Origin: Saccharofermentans sp.
Lineage (GTDB): Bacteria; Bacillota; Clostridia; Saccharofermentanales; Saccharofermentanaceae
DNA: 64,000 nucleotides
NCBI GenBank assembly: GCA_024403855.1
Contig: JAKSRC010000006.1
Location: forward strand, 20,236 to 84,235
Direction: 5' to 3'
Numbering within the stretch: position 1 is the first letter of the stretch; each line of letters starts with the position of its first letter. Below the pieces are notes generated by a model, which made no database searches, was not told the origin of the DNA, and saw nothing but the letters and a program-made list of their open reading frames with translations. The position numbers and the translations under genes are program-made. Shown here piece by piece: positions 44,834 to 52,040 of this stretch.

Positions 44834-46077
44834 TCAAAATCATCCTCCGGATGGAATGGATCAGGAGCTATGCCGGCTGCTTTGGAATGCTTTGAAGCGA
44901 TTTCTGCTTCTGCCGCACTTTTAATAACGCTGGCACCATAGCGTCTGTTGATTTCATCTATGGCTTTATTGAGTTTCTCATCTCTTGCGCTCTTTTTTGT
45001 CTCCGAAAAAAGCGACAACTGCTCTCCACTGTCAGACCTGATAAGCTTGGTGCATCTGACTCCGATACTTCTTACGCCTTTGTTCCAATCATAAGAAGCA
45101 ACGAAAAGATCCCTTGCGGCTTTATAAATATCCTTAGCGTCGTCAGTTGCTCTATATAGTATCCCCTGCTTCTCATAAATGCCAAGGTCTCTGTCTCTTA
45201 CAGTAATCTGAACAACAGTACCTTTAAGCTCGTGCTTGCGAAGTCGTTCAGCAACGCTTTCCGAAAGCATGTGGAGGGTTCTTTCTATCTGCCTTTCAGA
45301 AGTCATATCCTCAGCTGTAGTAGTCGAATTCCCGATTGACTTCGGAATCCTTTTATAACCTGATACGCTTACCGGAGAATCATCAAGGCCATTGGCATAT
45401 TCCCAAAGCATCGTGCCTGCTTTGCCAAGATAACGATTAATGAATTCAGCGTCGGTCTTAGCAAGATCGCCTATCGTTTTGACATTAATCTTAGAGAGCT
45501 TTTCAGCTGTGTGCCTTCCTACGAAGAGGAGATCTGCTACAGGCAAAGGCCATATCTTTTCCTTCCAATCAGAATCCGTAAAAACGGTCGTAGCATCCGG
45601 CTTTTTATAGTCACTTCCCAGCTTTGCAAATACTTTATTAAAGCTTATTCCGACAGAGCATGTAAGCTTAAATTCCGCCTTAACTCTGTCCCTTATCTCC
45701 AATGCAATTTCCTCGGCTTCGGAATAATCAGAGCATATTCCCGTCATATCAAGCCAGCACTCATCAAGACCGAAAGGCTCAACTCTGTCAGTATATTCAG
45801 AATACATCTCGCGAAGCTTCTTGGAATAGAATTCATACTTCTCATGATGCGCACCGACAATGACCAGATCAGGACACTTGGCCTTCGCCTGCCATATAGC
45901 TTCAGCTGTCTTGATCCCATACTTTTTTGCGACTTCATTCTTGGCCAGGATGATACCATGCCTGACTTCAGCATCACCTGCTACAGCCATAGGCACGTCT
46001 TTAAGCTCCGGTCTTGAGATCATCTCGACCGATGCAAAATAACAATTCTGGTCAATGTGGAATACAATTCGTTTCAT
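44830..46077 (-). CDS. dinB: DNA polymerase IV (Y-family)
   Basis: Pol IV copies damaged templates. The 415 residues start MKRIVFHIDQNCYFASVE, with the first metal Asp in HID; the usual DMDAFF is DQNCYF here, a known kind of variation in Y-family enzymes. The second motif GLDECWLDMT (about 104) keeps Asp and Glu. GISFNKVFAKLGSDYKKP (about 143) and the helix-hairpin-helix region FVGRHTAEKLSKINVKTIGDLA are present, and the little-finger domain follows. No strong ribosome site precedes the ATG at 46077; the longer frame adds six residues. No C-terminal beta-clamp motif is certain, though QLSLFSE (about 368) fits QLxLF. Confidence 0.92.
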   Translation of the reverse strand: MKRIVFHIDQNCYFASVEMISRPELKDVPMAVAGDAEVRHGIILAKNEVAKKYGIKTAEAIWQAKAKCPDLVIVGAHHEKYEFYSKKLREMYSEYTDRVEPFGLDECWLDMTGICSDYSEAEEIALEIRDRVKAEFKLTCSVGISFNKVFAKLGSDYKKPDATTVFTDSDWKEKIWPLPVADLLFVGRHTAEKLSKINVKTIGDLAKTDAEFINRYLGKAGTMLWEYANGLDDSPVSVSGYKRIPKSIGNSTTTAEDMTSERQIERTLHMLSESVAERLRKHELKGTVVQITVRDRDLGIYEKQGILYRATDDAKDIYKAARDLFVASYDWNKGVRSIGVRCTKLIRSDSGEQLSLFSETKKSARDEKLNKAIDEINRRYGASVIKSAAEAEIASKHSKAAGIAPDPFHPEDDFE

Positions 46078-46187
46078 ATTTATTAATGATACCACAAAAA
46101 CAGAACATATTTTCTATGATTTTAAAAACCGCCATTTTTATATGGTTAGATTTATTTGATTTTTGTGTTATATATTTCTTATATTTT

Positions 46188-46216
46188 TTGAAGATTTTTT
46201 GTTATTTCACTATACT
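46188..46216 (+). promoter_or_regulatory. Promoter of the second two-component system
   Basis: TTGAAG (46188-46193), 17 bases and TATACT (46211-46216) lie in very AT-rich sequence. A second TATACT at 46236 could be an extra start. Confidence 0.55.
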
Positions 46217-46290
46217 AATCAAGTTTTTCGTGATGTATACTATTTAGGTTATAAAATATGTAAAACATTACATATACAAATATGGTATTT

Positions 46291-46315
46291 GGCTAATAGG
46301 AAACTTGCCTGTTAC
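46291..46315 (+). promoter_or_regulatory. Hairpin before the response regulator ribosome site
   Basis: GGCTAATAGG and CCTGTTACC pair (with a bulge and one G-U) around a seven-base loop, ending directly at GAAGGAGG. The layout resembles that before icd. Confidence 0.4.
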
Positions 46316-46334
46316 CGAAGGAGGTATTACACCA

Positions 46335-47045
46335 ATGAACAAAAATAAGGTGTTTCTTGTAGATGACGATAGTGACATTCTTGACCTTAATCGTGATTTC
46401 CTTGAAAGCGAAGGATACGAAGTTGTCACCGCTACTACCTGCGCTGAAGCAATTGAAAGAATCAGATTACACAGTTTCTCTTGCATCGTTTTGGATGTAA
46501 TGCTTCCCGATGGAAGCGCTTTCGATCTTGCTCCCAAGATTAAAGAATATACAGATTGTCCCATCATCTTCCTTACGGCAAAGGATCAGCAGGAAGATGT
46601 CATCACAGGATTTAAGATTGGTGCCGACGACTACATCACCAAGCCTTACTCCCTGCCTGAACTCAGTCTCAGAATTAATGTTCATATTAAGCGCAGCATG
46701 AAGAATGAGGGTTTCCTCGTTGAATATCCTCCGCTTAGAATTAATATCAAGACGCGTGAAGTTACTCTCAAAGAGACGCCTTTGCACCTCACCAACCGTG
46801 AGTTCGACATTCTTTGCCTTCTCGCTGAGACACCGAATGTAATCATTCCTTTCTCAAGAATATATGCACATGTATGGGGCGATGAAACCGCATGTGATAA
46901 TCATCTCGTAATGGTAAATATTTCTTATCTCAGAAAGAAGATGGAAAAGATTGCTCCGGAAATTACATTTGTTAAGACCGAGTGGGGTATCGGATATTCC
47001 TTCTCATATCCGCCGGTTAAGAACAGCATGACGACGCAGTTCTGA
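46335..47045 (+). CDS. OmpR-family response regulator
   Basis: The 236 residues start MNKNKVFLVDDDSDILDL, with a receiver domain: acidic pair DDD (about 10), phospho-Asp in CIVLDVMLPDGS (about 55), Thr in IFLTAKD and Lys in DDYITKPYSLPE (about 105). The winged helix (about 130-236) has LTNREFDILCLLAE and NISYLRKKMEKI. I set ATG at 46335, ten bases after AAGGAGG; the longer frame would begin inside the hairpin. The sensor gene follows after 74 bases with a hairpin between. Confidence 0.94.
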   Translation: MNKNKVFLVDDDSDILDLNRDFLESEGYEVVTATTCAEAIERIRLHSFSCIVLDVMLPDGSAFDLAPKIKEYTDCPIIFLTAKDQQEDVITGFKIGADDYITKPYSLPELSLRINVHIKRSMKNEGFLVEYPPLRINIKTREVTLKETPLHLTNREFDILCLLAETPNVIIPFSRIYAHVWGDETACDNHLVMVNISYLRKKMEKIAPEITFVKTEWGIGYSFSYPPVKNSMTTQF

Positions 47046-47071
47046 TTTATAATTTTTGCAACAATTGAATG

Positions 47072-47093
47072 CGGGACTCATCAAGGTCCCGCT
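47072..47093 (+). terminator. Hairpin between response regulator and kinase genes
   Basis: GCGGGAC and GTCCCGC form a 7-bp GC stem with an eight-base loop, followed by TTCATCTTTTT. It should end part of the transcripts before the kinase gene. Confidence 0.65.
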
Positions 47094-47119
47094 TCATCTT
47101 TTTCGGTAAGCAATAAACC

Positions 47120-49369
47120 ATGGCACAATACAAGCACAGCAGATTAGCAAATTTTAAATTCTTCGGCTCTGACTTTCATAACCGTTCATTTGTTGGAACC
47201 TTGGTTACTTTCATCGTCGCGCTTTTGGCGGTGATTACGTTTGCCGGAATCATAAGTTTCAGTGGTTCTTTCATGACCGTCACAGCTCCAACGATCGATC
47301 ACGAGAAAAGCACGCTCACATTAAGCGATACGATGGCTTTGAACGGCCCTTTCATCAGCCAGATTTCAGAAGGTTGGACTTTTATCCCGAACATCACTCC
47401 TGACATGGTAAAAACCGAACTGGATGATGCAGTTAAATCCAGCACCGAAGAATGGCCTTCTTCAGTTTTGATAAAAGACAGGCCCTATGCAACTTCTGTC
47501 AAAATCAGCAACTCATGGTATGGATGGGACGACTACGCTAATACCGCAGATTGGCACAATTTGCCCCTTCCTATACAGAAGCAGGAATTCATTGTAGAAA
47601 CTCATGAATGTTATTGCGCAGCCTACGTAGCACATTTAGAGTGCCCGAAAGACATAGATTCTCTGTCACTTGTATTCCGCAAATTTAATGGTAATACATG
47701 GATTTTTTGCAATGGTAAGTATTTAACTCAAATCGGCTCGAGTGCACCCGTCATAAATCTCAAAGCACTAATTGATTACTGTACACTTTTTCCTGAAGAC
47801 GGCAAAATTGACTTAGTTATTGTATTTGCCTGTTCTTCAAAGATTACAAATCCCGGACTTCTTTCTGAACCGGTCTTAGAAACCAGAACGGCAAATGATA
47901 TACGAATATTAATATCATCTGCACACATTTCAATCGTTATCGTTCTCTTTATTACTGCTTTTGCAGGTTCTTGCAACATCCTCTTCAATTCAACCAGAAA
48001 CCACGCACTTATCCTGGCTTTCTTTGGGTGTTTCATGTCTATTCTTTTTTATTATCTCGACGATTGCAGATTTATATCTATCGATAGTCACTCTAGATCG
48101 ATACTGCGTTTCTTCCTTTTGCTTCTTTCTTCATCAGCATTATTCCTGATTAACTCGCAGTTTTTCCGCAATTCCAAAGTTCAAAGCAAATATCCGCTTC
48201 TCAAAAATGCGCATTACATTGTCTTTGCAGCAGCACTTATACTATTTACGGTATATATTGTCTGCGACATTGCATTCGGTTTCCTATTCCCGGAATTCAC
48301 AGCAATATTGTTCGCACTGCTGATTGCAGCGATCTCGATTGTTTTCAATCTTTTCTTCTATAACAAAGAAATACAAATACGACTCTTGTGGTCACTACTT
48401 GTAAATCTGATGCTTCTGATGGTTTATCTGGCTATTCATATGGGAGGAACATTTGTATATACAGTTCCGACTTATAGCAATATCTTTGTCTTCTTTACAT
48501 TCATCGGCGAGCTCACACTTGTAGCAACATTCCTCAAGCAGCAAAGAGAGCTCAAAAGGAATGCTGCTATCTTAAAGCGTCAGGTCAGGGAGAAGACCGT
48601 ATTTATCTCAGAAATCAACCGCGACCTGGTACTCACAAACAAGAAACTTGTCGAAGGTGAAGCGGCACGTAAAAATGTCTTAAGCAACGTATCTCACGAC
48701 TTAAGAACCCCTATTACAGCTATCAGAGGTTATGCCGAACTGATGCTGAACGCCCAGGATAGTTTCACGCTCGAACAGCGCAACACATACCTGAACAACA
48801 TCATCAGAAGATCTGAACAGATGGAACGAATCGTTGCTGATATCATGGAGCTAACCAGAATGGAATCAAGCGACGCAGATTTCAGATACACTTCCATTTC
48901 GATAGCAGAAATGCTCGATGAAATCGTAGTTATGTATTCAATGGATCTGGAAGACACCGAAAAGCATCTCTCGTTAAATCTTCCTTCAAAAGATCCGCTT
49001 ATTGTCAAAGCTGATCCCGCAAAGATTTCACGTGTGTTCGAGAACCTTATTTCGAATGCAATTAATTACACCAATCCACAGGCGGAGATTACCGTAAGAG
49101 CCTGGAAGGAAGGCGAACATCTAAGCGTGGAAAATCAGAAAGTTCATATAGAAGTATCGGACAATGGCATTGGTATTCCCGAACAAGATATTCCAAGAAT
49201 ATTTGACCGCTTTTACAGAGCGCATAACTCAGGCGTTAACATCAAAGGTACCGGCTTGGGACTTTCAATTGTAAAACTCATCTGCGATAAGCACGATGCC
49301 ACAATAAATGTACGAAGCAAGCTTGGCGAGGGCACAACATTTGAGATCATCATGCCTGCCACTTACTGA
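47120..49369 (+). CDS. Sensor histidine kinase with 7TM (7TMR-DISM-like) input
   Basis: The 749 residues have a first helix (about 26-50), an extracytoplasmic beta-rich domain (about 55-265), then seven helices (about 268-475) in the style of 7TMR-DISM receptors. A short coiled coil (about 480-515) leads to the HisKA domain with NVSHDLRTPITAI (His at about 524). The ATPase part has the N-box FENLISNAINYT (about 640), G1 VSDNGIGIP (about 681) and G2 GTGLGLSIVK (about 711); all are intact. The DISM domains often sense carbohydrates or small ligands. No clear ribosome site is seen before the ATG, so expression may be low. It pairs with the regulator just upstream. Confidence 0.9.
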   Translation: MAQYKHSRLANFKFFGSDFHNRSFVGTLVTFIVALLAVITFAGIISFSGSFMTVTAPTIDHEKSTLTLSDTMALNGPFISQISEGWTFIPNITPDMVKTELDDAVKSSTEEWPSSVLIKDRPYATSVKISNSWYGWDDYANTADWHNLPLPIQKQEFIVETHECYCAAYVAHLECPKDIDSLSLVFRKFNGNTWIFCNGKYLTQIGSSAPVINLKALIDYCTLFPEDGKIDLVIVFACSSKITNPGLLSEPVLETRTANDIRILISSAHISIVIVLFITAFAGSCNILFNSTRNHALILAFFGCFMSILFYYLDDCRFISIDSHSRSILRFFLLLLSSSALFLINSQFFRNSKVQSKYPLLKNAHYIVFAAALILFTVYIVCDIAFGFLFPEFTAILFALLIAAISIVFNLFFYNKEIQIRLLWSLLVNLMLLMVYLAIHMGGTFVYTVPTYSNIFVFFTFIGELTLVATFLKQQRELKRNAAILKRQVREKTVFISEINRDLVLTNKKLVEGEAARKNVLSNVSHDLRTPITAIRGYAELMLNAQDSFTLEQRNTYLNNIIRRSEQMERIVADIMELTRMESSDADFRYTSISIAEMLDEIVVMYSMDLEDTEKHLSLNLPSKDPLIVKADPAKISRVFENLISNAINYTNPQAEITVRAWKEGEHLSVENQKVHIEVSDNGIGIPEQDIPRIFDRFYRAHNSGVNIKGTGLGLSIVKLICDKHDATINVRSKLGEGTTFEIIMPATY

Positions 49370-49395
49370 TCAGTTTTCTTCATAGAAAGTAAAAA

Positions 49396-49419
49396 GGGCA
49401 ATCTCGATTGAGATTGCCC
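49396..49419. terminator. Bidirectional terminator between the kinase and DUF1858 genes
   Basis: A 10-bp stem (GGGCAATCTC and its complement) with a four-base loop is flanked by A-rich sequence before and T-rich sequence after. Confidence 0.88.
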
Positions 49420-49443
49420 TCTTTGATTCAATAACTAATACTA

Positions 49444-49647
49444 TTAGCCCTTAGCCTGGAAGTAGTTGTTGATCTCTTCAACAAGAGAATCGCAATCCAT
49501 TCCGTGAACCATGCAAGCTTCTTCGATTGTCTCACCAGAAGCAAGAGCGCAGCCAAGGCAGTGAAGTCCAGAAGCCATAAGGATAGGAGCAACGCCCTCA
49601 TCAGCCATAACTACATCACCGATAATTGTATCTTTTGAAACGATCAT
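49444..49647 (-). CDS. DUF1858-domain protein
   Basis: The 67-residue protein is a single DUF1858 domain: ITKDTIIGDVV-like start (SKDTIIGDVVMADEGVAPIL), followed by GLHCLGCALASGETIEEAC with a CxxC (about 31-34), and a helix NYFQAKG at the end. Members bind or reduce through this Cys pair and often stand beside redox or iron-sulfur proteins. No such partner is close. GGAGG precedes the ATG, and the gene converges on the kinase terminator. Confidence 0.88.
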   Translation of the reverse strand: MIVSKDTIIGDVVMADEGVAPILMASGLHCLGCALASGETIEEACMVHGMDCDSLVEEINNYFQAKG

Positions 49648-49835
49648 TTTATTTCCTCCATTTGTTTGTAATTACTTTTTCAACAAATGAATAATACACT
49701 ATCATCCCGGATAAATCTTGCGAAAACACAAAATTAATGTCAATTTGCCGCCGCTTTGCCTCAACGAAAATGTTTCGCAAAATGCAATTTTGACGCTGAA
49801 TCCCATAAGGCATAAAGATTCTCACTTGAAAACTA

Positions 49836-49864
49836 TTGACATGGTTTTTCTCAGATTTAATAAT
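49836..49864 (+). promoter_or_regulatory. Promoter of the HU gene
   Basis: Perfect TTGACA (49836-49841) and AATAAT or the overlapping TAATAA (about 49858-49864) are separated by 16-17 bases. Confidence 0.75.
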
Positions 49865-49915
49865 AAAAATACTTAAAAAATAAGCCTTTCGGCGGCTAAC
49901 ACAGGAGGAACCCAC

Positions 49916-50212
49916 ATGAACAAGTCACAGCTTATCGACAAGATTGCAAAAGATGCAAACCTCAGCAAGAAGGATGCAGAAGCAGCTCTCAAGGCTACTC
50001 TCGGTGCTATTGAAGGTGCTCTCATAGAGAATGACAAAGTCGTTCTTGTTGGATTCGGTACTTTCAAGACAAAGAAGCTCGCTGCCAGAAAGGGACGCAA
50101 TCCTTCCACTGGTGACAGTATTAAGATTGCAGCATCTACTATTCCTTCTTTCAAACCCGGAAAGACTCTCAAGGAAAAGGTAAATGCAAAGAAGAGCAAG
50201 AAAAAGAAGTAA
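49916..50212 (+). CDS. hup: DNA-binding protein HU
   Basis: HU is the main histone-like protein and bends DNA. The 98 residues begin MNKSQLIDKIAKDANLSKKDAE; the DNA-binding arm GRNPSTGDSIKIAASTIPSFKPGK (GRNPxTG at about 62) is complete. It carries an unusual Lys-rich tail (KKSKKKK) beyond the standard 90 residues, which may add DNA contacts. A strong AGGAGG site and promoter lie just upstream. It ends at its own terminator. Confidence 0.97.
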   Translation: MNKSQLIDKIAKDANLSKKDAEAALKATLGAIEGALIENDKVVLVGFGTFKTKKLAARKGRNPSTGDSIKIAASTIPSFKPGKTLKEKVNAKKSKKKK

Positions 50213-50236
50213 TTTTTAAATAAACTGATTCTTACG

Positions 50237-50261
50237 GGGTTGTCTCTTATCGAGGCAACCC
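50237..50261 (+). terminator. Terminator of the HU gene
   Basis: GGGTTGTCTC and GAGGCAACCC (50237-50246, 50252-50261) form a 10-bp stem with a G-U pair, followed by TTTT. Confidence 0.88.
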
Positions 50262-50268
50262 TTTTCAA

Positions 50269-50802
50269 TTACATCGTTTCTCTTAATCCTATTCGTCTTT
50301 CAATCCTGGTGCACATACAGGTTATGGCTTCCCTGCTCCTCATGTTTTTCAAATTGCTTTTTGCAATAGCGTATCTGACATCTCTGGCAGACTGCTCGTA
50401 GGAAAGCCCCATTGATCTCCCGGTCTCAACATATAAGGCCTTCATGGTATAAGGAAGCGGGATACGCCTTGCATAAGATTCAAAAATAGACTTGTACACT
50501 ATTACCGTGCCAATCAGCGACATATCAAATCCATACTCTCTGAGAACTGATTTAACACACATCTCCAGAAAAGAATCATCCTTATACTGATCCTCCTTCG
50601 AGGAGCTAATAGATGTCACTTTACCGGCTGCTGAGCTCTTGTTGTATCGTCCATCAACTATATAGTGAAGAATGCCTCTGTCATCTTCTACGCTGATTAC
50701 GCCACTCTCCCTAAGCAAAGCATTAATATTCTCCAAAAGGCTTAAATCGCTGCACACAACAGACATCTCGACAGCATTACCATTGATCATTCGGTTCTCC
50801 AT
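50269..50802 (-). CDS. Orphan protein with a Spo0A C-terminal-like DNA-binding domain
   Basis: The 177 residues have a short N-terminal part (about 1-60) with two strands that could be the remains of a receiver but without the acidic pocket or phospho-Asp. A polar linker follows. The C-terminal 110 residues resemble the Spo0A effector domain: CVKSVLREYGFDMSLIGTVIVYKSI (about 80), LPYTMKALYVETGRSMGLSYEQSARDVRYAIAKS (cited around SARDVRYAIAKS, about 140), where Spo0A has VERAIRHAIE. It is not Spo0A itself, because it lacks the receiver. It could bind 0A-box-like DNA or be a diverged regulator in a non-sporulating lineage. GGAGG precedes the ATG by ten bases. Confidence 0.78.
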   Translation of the reverse strand: MENRMINGNAVEMSVVCSDLSLLENINALLRESGVISVEDDRGILHYIVDGRYNKSSAAGKVTSISSSKEDQYKDDSFLEMCVKSVLREYGFDMSLIGTVIVYKSIFESYARRIPLPYTMKALYVETGRSMGLSYEQSARDVRYAIAKSNLKNMRSREAITCMCTRIERRIGLRETM

Positions 50803-50897
50803 AAGTCGTTCACCTCCGTATTGATTAATGCAAGTGTACGACCCTGATCACGCTTTGTGTTTGCAAGTTAAGGCAAATTGAATTTTCGGGGTTCTAT

Positions 50898-50933
50898 ATG
50901 AGACTTTCCGGCGAAAATTGAGACAGATATCAA
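50898..50933. repeat. Dispersed 36-bp intergenic repeat, copy 2
   Basis: Partner of 24229-24264, sharing ATGAGACTTTC at the start and TTGAGAC and TATCA further in (27 of 36 identical, no gaps). It lies in the 189-base gap between the Spo0A-like gene and the next gene. Confidence 0.5.
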
Positions 50934-50991
50934 CCGTATTCAGATTATTCATCGAATGCAGTCGGGCATTATAAACAAGAAAAGAGAAAGA

Positions 50992-51426
50992 TTAATTCTC
51001 TTTTGAAGAACCGGTATCGCCTTCGGACTCGGATTCGGTAACGCTCTTTATCTCAACAGTAAATGATGAATACGGTGTGTGCTTAACTCTTACAACGTCA
51101 CCTTCGGCAAGCTTATTATGCAATGGATTCAGATAGTATGATTTACCATCAATTAGAAAGTAATTCTTGAGGTAACTTATCTTCTCGACGCTGCCTGTAG
51201 TGTAATAGTAATTATTGTTGATAATGCTGCTTACATCCATCAATCTTGGAGCAGTGTAATTGATTAAATGGAGGAGAGCCGCAAGCGCGAATACAATAGG
51301 GAAAAAGTAATTGATTACATGCTTGGTCTTCTTCCTCTTGTTGTGATCTGCAGAAATGCAGGCGAAAAGGACGATTATTCCGGTAACAACCAAATGCATC
51401 GCAAGATTTACTATAAAGTAACGCAT
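50992..51426 (-). CDS. Small membrane protein of unknown function
   Basis: The 144 residues have two helices (about 4-24 and 38-58) around a basic loop (HNKRKKTKHV), then an outside beta-rich part (about 65-125; YYYTTGSVEKISYLKNYFLIDGKSYYL) and an acidic tail. The second part has the look of a small beta-barrel or OB-like domain. No family is recognised. It starts 9 bases after fau and is the last gene of the ydbC-like/ligA operon. Confidence 0.72.
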   Translation of the reverse strand: MRYFIVNLAMHLVVTGIIVLFACISADHNKRKKTKHVINYFFPIVFALAALLHLINYTAPRLMDVSSIINNNYYYTTGSVEKISYLKNYFLIDGKSYYLNPLHNKLAEGDVVRVKHTPYSSFTVEIKSVTESESEGDTGSSKEN

Positions 51427-51435
51427 TCTCTGTCC

Positions 51436-52035
51436 TTACTCCTCGTATTCTTCTCCCGGTATGACTGCCAGGAAATCAGCACTGATATCGTACTCATCGT
51501 AAGGGATATCAGAACAAAGCTGGAACTCATAACAGATTCCCAAAAGATATGGTCCTACGCCATTGATGCTTCCGATGAAACGGTCATAGAAACCGCCACC
51601 GGCACCAAGTCTTGTACCTTCCTCATTATATGCAAGCGCCGGCAACACTACAACATCAATGTCTTTAGGGTCGACCGCAGGCTTTTCCGGAAGCGGCTCC
51701 TGAATCTTCAATGAAGAAATCGAAAATTCCTTATCTGAAAGGCTTTCGCAATCAGCGAAAACCATCTTATCGCCTTCTATTCTGGGGAAGCAGCATTTAA
51801 TACCACGCTCTATGAGAGCTTCAGCCAGTCCATCGACAGGTACCTCACCGTCAATTGCCCTGTAGAGCGCGACTCTTTTTGCACTACTGAACCTGGTCTG
51901 AAGTTCTTCGTCATCTATCGAAAAGATAAAGTCAGGAAGATTCTTATTTATTTCGCGAAGGGCATTAGAAGAAATCTCTCTTCTTCTCCTTCTTATTTCT
52001 TTTCTAATCTTTGCTTTTTCTTCAGTAATATTCAT
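51436..52035 (-). CDS. 5-formyltetrahydrofolate cyclo-ligase
   Basis: The enzyme turns 5-formyl-THF into 5,10-methenyl-THF using ATP. The 199-residue protein has the basic N-terminal KAKIRKEIRRRRREIS, VALYRAIDGEVPVDGL (about 52), a strand CCFPRIEGDKM (about 81), VVVLPALAYNEEGTRLGAGGGFYDRF (LGAGGGFYDRF at about 143, the ATP loop) and GICYEFQ. ATG at 52035 lies nine bases after AAAGG; another ATG nine bases earlier overlaps the ligA stop but abuts the ribosome site. It is coupled to ligA by position. Confidence 0.92.
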   Translation of the reverse strand: MNITEEKAKIRKEIRRRRREISSNALREINKNLPDFIFSIDDEELQTRFSSAKRVALYRAIDGEVPVDGLAEALIERGIKCCFPRIEGDKMVFADCESLSDKEFSISSLKIQEPLPEKPAVDPKDIDVVVLPALAYNEEGTRLGAGGGFYDRFIGSINGVGPYLLGICYEFQLCSDIPYDEYDISADFLAVIPGEEYEE

Positions 52036-52040
52036 TTGAA

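Noticed and set aside
44830..46077. DinB inactivated by a changed first motif (DQNCYF)
   Set aside because: The first Asp and the later Asp-Glu pair are kept, and Y-family members vary at these middle positions.
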